From Bacillus sp. AZ43 (GTDB lineage Bacteria; Actinomycetota; Actinomycetes; Mycobacteriales; Geodermatophilaceae), in NCBI GenBank assembly GCA_004570425.1, contig SPQJ01000004.1:1-64000 (forward strand): a stretch of 64,000 bases of DNA. Direction: 5' to 3'. The notes beneath the pieces are model-generated. The model ran no database searches, was not told where the DNA came from, and saw only the letters and a list, made by a program, of their open reading frames with translations. This document shows positions 7,584 through 15,775 of this stretch, piece by piece. How positions within the stretch are numbered: the stretch's first letter is position 1; each line of letters starts with the position of its first letter. The translations under genes were made by a program, and so were the position numbers.

Positions 7584-8926
7584 TGAGCCCCGGCCCCGCC
7601 GCCCAGCCCGGCACCCAGCCCGCCCCGCCCGTCGACGTCCACTCGCCCGCCGCCGAGCAGGCCCACGACATCGCCCTCGCCCGCAAGGACATCCTCCGCA
7701 TCGCCACCGCAGGGTCGGTCGACGACGGCAAGAGCACGCTGATCGGCCGGCTGCTCTACGACAGCAAGGCGATCTTCGAGGACCAGTACGAGGCGGTCGA
7801 GCGGGCCAGCAAGGGCGACTACGTCGACCTCGCGCTGCTCACCGACGGCCTGCGCGCCGAGCGCGAGCAGGGCATCACGATCGACGTCGCCTACCGGTAC
7901 TTCTCGACCCCGCGGCGCACGTTCATCCTGGCCGACACCCCCGGGCACGTGCAGTACACGCGGAACATGGTCACCGGCGCCTCCACCGCCGACCTCGCGA
8001 TCGTGCTGGTCGACGCCCGCAAGGGCATGGTCGAGCAGAGCCGGCGGCACGCGTTCCTGGCCTCGCTGCTGCGGGTGCCGCACCTCGTCGTCGCCGTCAA
8101 CAAGATGGACCTCGTCGACTGGTCCGAGGAGCGCTTCGAGGCGATCCGCGACGAGTTCAGCGCGTTCGCCAGCAAGCTCAACGTGCCCGACCTGACCGTC
8201 GTGCCGATCTCGGCGCTGCACGGCGACAACGTCGTCAGCCACTCGTCGAACACCCCGTGGTACGAGGGGACGACGCTGCTGCACCACCTGGAGCACGTGC
8301 ACGTGGCCAGCGACCGCAACCTGGTCGACCCGCGCTTCCCGGTGCAGTACGTGATCCGGCCGCAGTCCGACGCCCACCACGACTACCGCGGCTACGCCGG
8401 CACGGTGGCCAGCGGCGTGCTGCGCCCCGGCGACGAGGTGCAGGTCCTGCCCAGCGGCCTGACGACGACGATCTCGGCGATCGACGGCCCGCGCGGGCCG
8501 GTCGCGGAGGCGTTCCCGCCCATGGCGGTCACCGTGCGCCTGGCGGACGACGTCGACGTCTCGCGCGGCGACCTGATCTGCCGGCCGGCCAACGCGCCGG
8601 CGGTCACCCAGGACATCGACGCGCTGATCTGCTGGATGGCCGAGGAGCCGCTGCGTCCGCGTCAGCGGCTGGCGATCAAGCACACCACCCGCACCGTCCG
8701 CGGGATGGTGAAGGAGCTGGCCTACCTGCTGGACGTGAACACGCTGCACCGGGACACCGAGGCCGGCGAGCTGCGCCTCAACGACATCGGCCGGGTGCGG
8801 CTGCGGGCGACCCAGCCGATCTTCGTCGACGACTACACGCGGAACCGGGCGACCGGGCGCTTCATCCTCATCGACGAGGCGACCAACGCGACGGTCGGCG
8901 CCGGGATGCTCACACCCGCAGGCTGA
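7583..8926 (+). CDS. cysN: Sulfate adenylyltransferase large subunit (GTPase)
   Basis: The 447-residue EF-Tu-like GTPase has G1 AGSVDDGKST near residue 42, G2 around EREQGITIDVAY, G3 DTPGHVQYTRNM, and G4 NKMDLVDW. Beta-barrel domains 2 and 3 follow. It couples GTP hydrolysis to APS formation by CysD. The protein stops after the barrel domains, so it is CysN alone without the fused CysC APS kinase seen in many actinobacteria; APS kinase or APS reductase must be encoded elsewhere. A roughly 30-residue Pro/Ala-rich N-terminal tail precedes the domain. It converges with the binding-protein gene 8 nt downstream. Confidence 0.96.
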   Translation: MSPGPAAQPGTQPAPPVDVHSPAAEQAHDIALARKDILRIATAGSVDDGKSTLIGRLLYDSKAIFEDQYEAVERASKGDYVDLALLTDGLRAEREQGITIDVAYRYFSTPRRTFILADTPGHVQYTRNMVTGASTADLAIVLVDARKGMVEQSRRHAFLASLLRVPHLVVAVNKMDLVDWSEERFEAIRDEFSAFASKLNVPDLTVVPISALHGDNVVSHSSNTPWYEGTTLLHHLEHVHVASDRNLVDPRFPVQYVIRPQSDAHHDYRGYAGTVASGVLRPGDEVQVLPSGLTTTISAIDGPRGPVAEAFPPMAVTVRLADDVDVSRGDLICRPANAPAVTQDIDALICWMAEEPLRPRQRLAIKHTTRTVRGMVKELAYLLDVNTLHRDTEAGELRLNDIGRVRLRATQPIFVDDYTRNRATGRFILIDEATNATVGAGMLTPAG

Positions 8927-8934
8927 GGCTGCCT

Positions 8935-9891
8935 CTACGGCAATAGCTCGTCGAGGTCGATCGGCTCGCGGAGCAGCCCGTCCTCGTCGGCCAGCTCGGC
9001 GATCCGCTCCAGCGACTCCCGGTTGAACTCGGTCGGGAAGCGGGGCAGCGTCACGCCGGCCAGCTGCTCGGCGGTCAGCTGGGTGTAGGTGGTGGCGACG
9101 GTCCGCGTCTCGTCCGGGTGCTCCTCGGCGTAGGCGTGCGACTCGGCCAGGGCCTCGGTGAACCGCTCGACCAGGTCGGGATCGGACCGCAGCAGCTCCT
9201 CGGAACCGAAGTAGACGGCGATGTCGGCGTCGGGTGCCACGTCGACGTAGTTGGAGGCCACCGTCCGGTTCCCGCGCGCCAGGTAGGCCGACAGGAACGG
9301 CTCGCTCATGCAGGTGGCGTCGATCTGGCCCGTGTCGAGCGCGGCCGGCATGTCCGGCGGCGGGATCTCCACATAGTCCACCCGGGCGGGGTCGCCGCCG
9401 GCCTTCCGGACGGACTCGTTGATGCTCACCCCGCAGATGTTGTTGAGGGTGTTCACCCCGACCGTCCGGCCCTCGAGCTCGGCCGCGGACCGGATGGGGC
9501 TGTCCGCCGGGACGGCGACGCCGTTGAAGTCGGCCCCCTGCTCCCCGGTCGAGCGTACCCCGGGGCCGACCAGCCGCACCGGCAGACCCTGCGAGCGCGC
9601 CACCATCATGGAGACGACGTTGCTGAAGCCGAACTGGTACTGGCCGCTCATCACGGCCGGCACGATGGCCGCGCCGCCCTGGGCGAACTCGACGGTCAGC
9701 TCGATGTCCCGATCGGCGAAGAAGCCCCGCTCGATACCGAGCTGGATGGGTGCGACGTCGATGATCGGGATCAGCCCGATGGTCACCCGGTCGGCCTCCG
9801 ACCCGCCGCTCTCCGGGGTGTTCCCCCCGCCACCGCAGGCCGTGATGCCCAGGAGCAGGCTGAGCGCGAGAGCCGTGCGACGTGGACCCAT
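8935..9891 (-). CDS. ABC transporter substrate-binding lipoprotein (NMT1/THI5/SsuA type)
   Basis: The product has 318 residues with a lipoprotein signal, a Leu-rich helix ending at the lipobox ITAC and followed by Gly-rich linker residues. The mature part resembles NMT1-like periplasmic binding proteins: VTIGLIPIIDVAPIQLGIERGFF at the start, GGAAIVPAVMSGQYQFGFSN, then VGVNTLNN and FLSAYLARG. This family carries sulfonate, taurine, nitrate or thiamine-precursor solutes. Neighbouring cysDN hints at a sulfonate, but no permease or ATPase gene is adjacent, so the solute is unassigned. ATG 9891 is chosen because the signal peptide begins there. Confidence 0.85.
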   Translation of the reverse strand: MGPRRTALALSLLLGITACGGGGNTPESGGSEADRVTIGLIPIIDVAPIQLGIERGFFADRDIELTVEFAQGGAAIVPAVMSGQYQFGFSNVVSMMVARSQGLPVRLVGPGVRSTGEQGADFNGVAVPADSPIRSAAELEGRTVGVNTLNNICGVSINESVRKAGGDPARVDYVEIPPPDMPAALDTGQIDATCMSEPFLSAYLARGNRTVASNYVDVAPDADIAVYFGSEELLRSDPDLVERFTEALAESHAYAEEHPDETRTVATTYTQLTAEQLAGVTLPRFPTEFNRESLERIAELADEDGLLREPIDLDELLP

Positions 9892-10027
9892 GGCGCGCAC
9901 GGTCGCAGAGGGGGGTGACGCCGGCCACACGGCTTCCGCCCCGCGGAACGCCCCGCGTGGACGACCGTGCCACCGGCGGGACGCCGTCCCGGCCGCCCCC
10001 GGACGGCGTGGGACGGCGTCGCGGCGC

Positions 10028-10198
10028 TCAGGCCTGGTCGGTCGGGGCGGGCGCTTCGCTCGGGTCGCCGTTCCAGTCCTTGCCGGCGGTGTCGGCGTTC
10101 TCCGAGGCGCTGTCGGTCTGGCCCGCGACGGTCTCGACCATCTCCTCGTCGGAGAGGCCCTCCCCTGCGGCGTGGACGTCTCCCGTGGGCTCGCTCAT
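10028..10198 (-). CDS. Small acidic hypothetical protein
   Basis: This is a 56-residue, strongly acidic protein rich in Asp, Glu, Ala and Thr, with no Cys, no membrane segment and no family I recognise. A purine-rich AGAGAGGAA lies about 9 nt before ATG 10198, supporting translation. It may be a disordered stress-type protein. It stands alone, 82 nt downstream of the anti-sigma-like gene on the same strand. Confidence 0.65.
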   Translation of the reverse strand: MSEPTGDVHAAGEGLSDEEMVETVAGQTDSASENADTAGKDWNGDPSEAPAPTDQA

Positions 10199-10280
10199 CG
10201 CGATTCCTCTCTGTGGCGGACAGGTGCTCCCCACAGCCGTCCCCGGTCCCCCCGGACGGCAAACCAGCCGATCGTGCCGG

Positions 10281-10667
10281 TCAGCGTGCCGGCCGCAGCT
10301 CGAACCAGACGCGCTTGCCGTCACCGTGGTCGTCGGCGCCCCAGCGGTCGGCGATGGCCTGGACCATCCGCATGCCCCGCCCACGGGGGCTGTCGGCGGC
10401 CAGCTGGCGCACGATCGGCGGCACCGACGAGCCGTCCACCACCGCGATGCGCAGCCAGTCCTCCGACGTCTCGATCTCCAGCGTCAGGTTCGCCTCGCCA
10501 CCGACGTGGTCGACCACGTTGGCCACGAGCTCGGTGACCAGCAGCGCCGCGTCCTCCCGGTCGTGCGGGGTGCCCCAGGCCCGGAGCAGCTCGAGGACGA
10601 GGTGCCGGGCCGTCGGGACGCTGGTCGGGACGGGCGGCAGGTCCACGCTCGCGGTGCGGGTCGTCAC
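10281..10667 (-). CDS. HATPase-type anti-sigma regulatory factor (RsbW-like)
   Basis: The 128-residue protein is a stand-alone GHKL ATPase domain: LLVTELVANVVDHVG is the N box with Asn and His, IAVVDGSSVPP the G1-like strand, and SPRGRGMRMVQAIADRWG the G2 segment. Actinobacteria carry many such RsbW/SpoIIAB-like proteins that bind sigma factors or their antagonists. G1 is SSVPP rather than the usual D-x-G-x-G, so ATP binding may be altered. GTG 10667 gives a normal domain length; an upstream ATG at 10763 would overlap the TTGCA dyads and add unconserved residues. It diverges from the small HTH gene. Confidence 0.85.
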   Translation of the reverse strand: MTTRTASVDLPPVPTSVPTARHLVLELLRAWGTPHDREDAALLVTELVANVVDHVGGEANLTLEIETSEDWLRIAVVDGSSVPPIVRQLAADSPRGRGMRMVQAIADRWGADDHGDGKRVWFELRPAR

Positions 10668-10712
10668 GGGGGATCCGTTCTCCTCGGCGGGGGCTCGCGA
10701 CGAGGGCCGCGA

Positions 10713-10838
10713 CTTCGGTTGCACACAACTGAAGCACGTCCGTCCCGGTGGTGCAATGACCATTGCATGCAGGGCGGGTTACGTGTCATGCCCGTTGCGT
10801 GCAACCCCCGTTCATTCCGGTAGTGTGCAACCCAGTTG
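10713..10838. promoter_or_regulatory. Cluster of four TTGCA-type dyads (candidate operators)
   Basis: Four inverted repeats lie in the divergent promoter region: 10713-10734 (CTTCnGTTG arms around CACA), 10752-10767 (TGCAATG/CATTGCA, perfect), 10794-10805 (GTTGC/GCAAC, perfect) and 10828-10838 (CAAC/GTTG). They share GTTGCA or TGCAA cores. The small HTH protein encoded just downstream is the obvious candidate ligand, by inference only. Confidence 0.55.
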
Positions 10839-10858
10839 TCCGTAGACGGAGGGACGTC

Positions 10859-11212
10859 ATGCCGCCGGAACCGCGCCCGACGCCGTCGAGCGACGTGGCC
10901 GAGCGCGCCCTCGCCGACCTCGTCACCGAGCTCGACCGGTGCGTGGACGAGCTGATGCAGGCCCGGGCACGCGCGGAGAGCCTGCTGCGCCAGCGCCGCA
11001 GCAGGCGCCCGTGGCTGGAGATCGTGACCACCGAGTCCCGGCCGCTGATCGTCGAGCGCATCTCGACCGTGCTCGCGTCGCTGGCGGCCGCCGGCCACAC
11101 CTGGCGCCGCGAGCAGGCGGCCGCCCTGCAGGCCGAGGGGATCAGCATCAACCGGATCGCGGCGCTGTTCGGCGTCACCCGGCAGCGCATCTCCGCTCTG
11201 CTCAAGGACTGA
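10859..11212 (+). CDS. Small helix-turn-helix DNA-binding protein
   Basis: The protein has 117 residues. The N-terminal two thirds are charged and helical (LADLVTELDRCVDELMQARARAESLLRQRRSRRP). The C-terminal 25 residues form a resolvase/sigma-like helix-turn-helix: GISINRIAALFGVTRQRISALLKD. ATG 10859 has GGAGGG about 6 nt upstream; an earlier in-frame ATG at 10763 would run through the dyad cluster. The stop overlaps that of converging hrpA by 11 nt. The dyads directly upstream suggest autoregulation and perhaps control of the divergent anti-sigma gene. It is not a named family I can identify. Confidence 0.8.
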   Translation: MPPEPRPTPSSDVAERALADLVTELDRCVDELMQARARAESLLRQRRSRRPWLEIVTTESRPLIVERISTVLASLAAAGHTWRREQAAALQAEGISINRIAALFGVTRQRISALLKD

Positions 11213-14200
11213 GCTGGTCGATGGCCTTGTAGACGCGCTGCTCGGAGATCGGGCGCGGGGTGCCGACGTTCTGGGCGAACAACCCGACGCGGAGCTCCTC
11301 GATCATCCAGCGGACCCGCGCCACGGGGTCGTCCGGCGCCCCGCTGGGCGGGAGCGTCGCGCGCAGCTGCTCGTACTCCGCCGTCACGGCCTGGACCTGG
11401 CGCATCCACAGCTCGTCGCGCACGGCGTTCGCCGGCAGCTTCTCCAGCCGGTGCGCCATGGCGCGCAGGTAGCGGACCAGGTCGGGCAGCCGCCTGCGGC
11501 CCGCGGTCGCGACGAAGCCCCGGTGCAGCAGCCCGGTCATCTGCCGGCGCAGGTCGGCGATCGCGGCATCCGGAACCCTCCGGGCAGGCGCGGCACCGAT
11601 GGCGACGGCGACCTCCCGGGCCTGCGTCAGCACCTCCTCCACCTTCTGCACCGCGTCGACGGTGAGCCGGTGGAGCTCCCGCTTCGCCGTCGCCACGAGA
11701 GCGTCGAAGGCGGCCTCGTCCCGCGGCGGCCCGCCGACCGCGGCGATCAGCTCGTCCGCGGCCGCGTCGACGCAGTCGGCGACCAGGTCGGGGATCTCGC
11801 CGTCGGGGTTGAACTGCAGGGCCAGCCGCGACCGCGGCGAGAGCGACTTCACGACCGCCTTGACCGGGGACCCGGCGGCCAGGATCAGCAGCCGCCGGGC
11901 GCCGAGCCGGGTCAGCCGGGCGGCCTCCCTCTCGGTCGGCACGACGCGGACGCCGGCCGTCGGCCCCTCGTCGACCAGCGCCGGGTAGGCGGTCACGACG
12001 TGCCCGCCCCGCTGGATCTCCACGGTGCGCGGGAGCTCGCCGATGGTCCAGCCGGTGAGGCCGGTGCGCTCCAGGTCGGCGGCCGACCTCGCGAGGCTGG
12101 CCCGTGCCTGGGGCGCGACCTGCGCCTGGAGGGCCGCGAGGTCCTTGCCCGTGGCCAGCGGCCGCTGCTGGTCGTCGAGCACCCGGAAGGTGGCCCGCAG
12201 GTGATCGGGCACCTGGTCCGGCGCCCAGGCGTCGGGCGGGATCGTCACCGCCGTCGCGCGGCGGAGCTCCCGCTCCAGCGCCGGCAGCAGCGGCTCCCCC
12301 GGGTCGATGTTCGGCAGCACCTCGCGGACGCGGTCGGGGATCGGCACCAGGCCGCGGCGCAGCTGCTTGGGCAGCGTGCGCAGCAGCGCCGTCACCAGCT
12401 CCTCCCGGAGCCCCGGGACGGTGAAGGCCAGCGACTCGCCGGAGGTCCGCTCGGCGACGCCGTCGAGCACGGCCAGCGGCACGTCGACCGTGACGCCGTC
12501 CTCGGCCGAACCGGGGGCGAACGCGTACGACAGCGGCAGGGTCAGGCCCTCCCGCAGCTCGACGGCGTCGGGGTAGTCCTCGACCCGCACCTGCCCCGCG
12601 GCCGCGGCGTTGGTGAGCATCCCCGGCGTGAAGGCGAGCAGGTCCGGCGTCCGGCGGCGGGCGTCCTTCCACCAGCGGTCGAAGTGCCGGGTGGAGACGA
12701 CGTCGGCCGGGATGCGCGCGTCGTAGAGCTCGAACAGCGTCTCGTCGTCGACGGCGATGTCGCGGCGGCGGGCCCGCTCCTCCAGCGCGGCCACCTGCTC
12801 GATCGCCCGCTGGTTGTCGGCCCAGAACCGGTGGTGCGTCGTCCACTCCCCCTGCACCAGAGCGTGGCGGATGAACAGCTCCCGCGACACCACGGGGTCG
12901 ATCGAGCCGTACTGCACCCGGCGGCCCACGACCAGCGGCAGGCCGTAGAGCGTGACCCGTTCGGTCGCCACCACCGACCCGCGCTTGGCGTCCCATCGGG
13001 GCTCGGAGTACTGCCGCTTCACCAGGTGGTCGGCCAGCTTCTCGACCGTCTCCGGGTCGATGCGGGCCACGGTGCGGGCGAACAGCCGGCTGGTCTCGAC
13101 CAGCTCCGCGGCCACCACCCAGCGCGGCGGCTTCTTCGCCAGCGGGGTGCCGGGGGCGATGACGAAGCGGGTGTTCCGGGTGCCGAGGTACTCCCGGCTC
13201 GTACGGCCTTTATGGCCATTGTGGCCCTTGGCGGGCTCCATCTGGACGCCGACGTGCGACAGCAGCCCCGCGAGCAGCGCGGCGTGGATGCCCTTCTCGT
13301 CGGGCTCGGCGGCGGCCTCGCCCACCCGCATCCCGAGGCGCCGGGCCGTGCCGCGCAGCTGGCCGTGCAGGTCCTGCCACTCGCGGATGCGCAGGTAGTG
13401 CAGGAACTCGCGCTTCACGGTGCGGCGGAACTGGTTGCCGGAGAGCGTCTCCTGCTGCTCGCCGAGGTACCGCCACAGGTTGAGCAGCGCCAGGAAGTCG
13501 GAGTTCTCGTCGGCGAACCGGGCGTGCAGCTGGTCGGCCGCCTGCTGGTGCTCGGTCGGCCGCTCGCGCGGGTCCTGGATGGTCAGGCCGGCGGCGATGA
13601 CCAGCACCTCGTCGAGGACGCCGCGCCGGTCGGCCTCCACCACCATGCGCGCCATGCGCGGGTCCAGCGGCAGCGCGGCCAGGGCCCGCCCGGTGTCGGT
13701 CAGCCTCCCCTGCCCGTCGAGGGCGTGGAGCTCCTCGAGCAGGGCCAGGCCGTCGGCGACCGCCCGCCTGTCGGGCGGGTCGACGAACGGGAAGTCCTCG
13801 ACGTCGCCGAGGTCGAGGGCGGCCATCTGCAGCAGCACCGACGCGAGGTTCGTGCGCAGGATCTCGGGGTCGGTGAACTCGGGCCGGGCCTCGAAGTCGG
13901 CCTCGGTGTAGAGCCGGACGGCGATGCCCGGCCCGAGGCGGCCGCAGCGGCCGGAGCGCTGGCGGGCCGAGGCCTGGCTGACCGGCTCGATCGGCAGCCG
14001 CTGCACCTTGGTGCGATGGCTGTACCGGGAGATCCGGGCGGTGCCCGGGTCGATCACGTACCGGATGCCGGGCACGGTCAGGGAGGTCTCGGCGACGTTG
14101 GTGGCCAGCACGATCCGCCGCCCGGTGTGCGGGGCGAAGACCTTGTGCTGGTCGGCGGCCGACAGGCGCGAGTAGAGCGGGACGATCTCGGTGTTCGGCA

Positions 14201-15155
14201 GATCCCGGTCGGCCAGCGCGTCCTGGGTGTCGCGGATCTCCCGCTCCCCGGCCAGGAAGACCAGGATGTCGCCGGGCCCCTCGGCCACCAGCTCGTCGAC
14301 GGCGTCCAGGATCGCGGTCACCTGGTCGCGGTCGGGGTCGGCGTCCTCGTCGTCGGGGTCGACGACGGGGCGGTAGCGCACCTCGACGGGGTAGGTGCGG
14401 CCGCTGACCTCGACGACCGGCGCGCCCCGGAAGTGGGCGGCGACCCGCTCCACGTCGATCGTCGCCGAGGTGATGACCAGCTTCAGGTCGGGGCGCCGCG
14501 GCAGGATCTGCGCGAGGTACCCGAGCAGGAAGTCGATGTTGAGGCTCCGCTCGTGGGCCTCGTCGAGGATGATCGTGTCGTACTGGCGCAGCAGCCGGTC
14601 GCGCGCGATCTCGGCCAGCAGCACGCCGTCGGTCATCAGCTTGACCAGCGTGGAGTCCGACACCTGGTCGGTGAAGCGCATCGTGAAGCCGACGGCCTCG
14701 CCCAGGGGCACCCCCAGCTCCTCGGCGATGCGCTCGGCGACGCTGCGGGCGGCGATCCGCCGCGGCTGCGTGTGCCCGATGCGGCCGCGCACGCCCCGGC
14801 CCAGTTCCAGCGCGATCTTGGGCAGCTGGGTGGTCTTGCCCGACCCGGTCTCGCCGGCGACGACCACCACCTGCGCGTCCCGCAGCGCCGCGGCGATGTC
14901 CTCGCGTCGGGCGCTGACCGGCAGGTCCTCGGGGTAGGACACCGCCGGCACCGCCGCCCGGCGCCGGGCGATGCGCTCCTCCGCCGCGGCCACGTCGGCC
15001 GCGATGCGCTCGCGCCGGCGAGCCCGGGCCTCCGGGTCGCGGGTCGTGCGCAGGCCGTCGAGCCGGCGTCGCAGCCGGTGCTCGTCGGCGAGGGTCAGCG
15101 CGGGCAGCCGGTCCCGGAGTGCGCGCTCCTCGACGGGGCGGGGCGGGGCGCTCAC
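11202..15155 (-). CDS. hrpA: ATP-dependent RNA helicase HrpA (DEAH box)
   Basis: The 1317-residue product has the expected HrpA length. The helicase core has Walker A GETGSGKTTQLPK, the DEAH box (IILDEAHERS), motif III TSATID and motif VI QRSGRCGRLGPG, followed by HA2, OB-fold and the long C-terminal HrpA-specific region (DUF3418). HrpA acts on structured mRNA and stalled ribosomes. GTG 15155 (VSAPPRPVEERALRDRLP) is taken as the start; a longer frame to 15281 would run into the MarR promoter region and adds a Cys/Arg-rich stretch with no homology. Its 3' end overlaps the small HTH gene. Confidence 0.95.
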   Translation of the reverse strand: MSAPPRPVEERALRDRLPALTLADEHRLRRRLDGLRTTRDPEARARRRERIAADVAAAEERIARRRAAVPAVSYPEDLPVSARREDIAAALRDAQVVVVAGETGSGKTTQLPKIALELGRGVRGRIGHTQPRRIAARSVAERIAEELGVPLGEAVGFTMRFTDQVSDSTLVKLMTDGVLLAEIARDRLLRQYDTIILDEAHERSLNIDFLLGYLAQILPRRPDLKLVITSATIDVERVAAHFRGAPVVEVSGRTYPVEVRYRPVVDPDDEDADPDRDQVTAILDAVDELVAEGPGDILVFLAGEREIRDTQDALADRDLPNTEIVPLYSRLSAADQHKVFAPHTGRRIVLATNVAETSLTVPGIRYVIDPGTARISRYSHRTKVQRLPIEPVSQASARQRSGRCGRLGPGIAVRLYTEADFEARPEFTDPEILRTNLASVLLQMAALDLGDVEDFPFVDPPDRRAVADGLALLEELHALDGQGRLTDTGRALAALPLDPRMARMVVEADRRGVLDEVLVIAAGLTIQDPRERPTEHQQAADQLHARFADENSDFLALLNLWRYLGEQQETLSGNQFRRTVKREFLHYLRIREWQDLHGQLRGTARRLGMRVGEAAAEPDEKGIHAALLAGLLSHVGVQMEPAKGHNGHKGRTSREYLGTRNTRFVIAPGTPLAKKPPRWVVAAELVETSRLFARTVARIDPETVEKLADHLVKRQYSEPRWDAKRGSVVATERVTLYGLPLVVGRRVQYGSIDPVVSRELFIRHALVQGEWTTHHRFWADNQRAIEQVAALEERARRRDIAVDDETLFELYDARIPADVVSTRHFDRWWKDARRRTPDLLAFTPGMLTNAAAAGQVRVEDYPDAVELREGLTLPLSYAFAPGSAEDGVTVDVPLAVLDGVAERTSGESLAFTVPGLREELVTALLRTLPKQLRRGLVPIPDRVREVLPNIDPGEPLLPALERELRRATAVTIPPDAWAPDQVPDHLRATFRVLDDQQRPLATGKDLAALQAQVAPQARASLARSAADLERTGLTGWTIGELPRTVEIQRGGHVVTAYPALVDEGPTAGVRVVPTEREAARLTRLGARRLLILAAGSPVKAVVKSLSPRSRLALQFNPDGEIPDLVADCVDAAADELIAAVGGPPRDEAAFDALVATAKRELHRLTVDAVQKVEEVLTQAREVAVAIGAAPARRVPDAAIADLRRQMTGLLHRGFVATAGRRRLPDLVRYLRAMAHRLEKLPANAVRDELWMRQVQAVTAEYEQLRATLPPSGAPDDPVARVRWMIEELRVGLFAQNVGTPRPISEQRVYKAIDQLSP

Positions 15156-15236
15156 GGGGTCAAGGATCGCACTCCGGGCAGCGACGCAGTCCTCCGCCGC
15201 CCGGTTAGATGCATGCGCCCTGCAACAAGGTGTACC

Positions 15237-15246
15237 GTGCATGCAC
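15237..15246. promoter_or_regulatory. Palindrome upstream of the MarR gene
   Basis: GTGCATGCAC is a perfect 10-bp palindrome 26 nt before the MarR start. A related ATGCATGC lies about 30 bp further upstream. Placement fits an autoregulatory MarR operator; the short length makes this tentative. Confidence 0.4.
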
Positions 15247-15271
15247 CGACGACCGCGAGCGAGGACACGGC

Positions 15272-15775
15272 ATGGGGACAACCGGAGCGGATCGACGCCG
15301 GGACGCGAGCCTGCTGACGATCAGCGATCTGATGCCCCGGTTCATGCGGCTCATGCACGGCCTCAAGGCTCAGCACACCGCCGAGGGCGGCCGCGACCGG
15401 GCCGCGCTGGTGCTGCTCTTCCCGCTCGACCGGCTCGGGCCGCTCCGGCAGAGCGAGCTGGCCGACCTGGTGCACGCCGATCCCTCGACGGTCAGCCGGC
15501 ACGTGGCCCTGCTGGTGGACCGCGGGCTGGTGGCGCGCGGGGCCGACGAGTCCGACGGCCGGGCCACCCGGCTGGTGCTGACCGACGCCGGCCACGCCCA
15601 GCTCGACCGGCTCCGGGCCGAGCGGATCGCCTACCTGCGCACGGTCACGGACGACTGGACCGACGACGAGCTCGAGACCTTGACGACCCTGTTCGACCGG
15701 CTGCTCGACGGCATCGCGAAGACGCTGCCCGCCGAGCCGGCCGCCGGCGACCCCTCCCGGACGGTGACCGCATGA
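15272..15775 (+). CDS. MarR-family transcriptional regulator
   Basis: The 167-residue regulator has a winged-helix domain: RQSELADLVHADPSTVSRHVALLVDRGLVARGADESDGRATRLVLTDAG is the canonical MarR recognition helix and wing (given here as the span near residues 58-108). ATG 15272 is chosen because GAGGA lies 8-12 nt upstream. It overlaps the following MFS gene by 4 nt, so it probably represses that exporter in response to a small toxic ligand. It diverges from hrpA across a 116-nt region with palindromic GCATGC sequences. Confidence 0.92.
   Translation: MGTTGADRRRDASLLTISDLMPRFMRLMHGLKAQHTAEGGRDRAALVLLFPLDRLGPLRQSELADLVHADPSTVSRHVALLVDRGLVARGADESDGRATRLVLTDAGHAQLDRLRAERIAYLRTVTDDWTDDELETLTTLFDRLLDGIAKTLPAEPAAGDPSRTVTA

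Noticed and set aside
11451-15317. Very long plus-strand frame (about 1288 codons) opposite hrpA
   Set aside because: It is an antisense shadow produced by high GC at third positions of hrpA; the protein is low-complexity Gly/Arg/Val/Asp sequence without domains.
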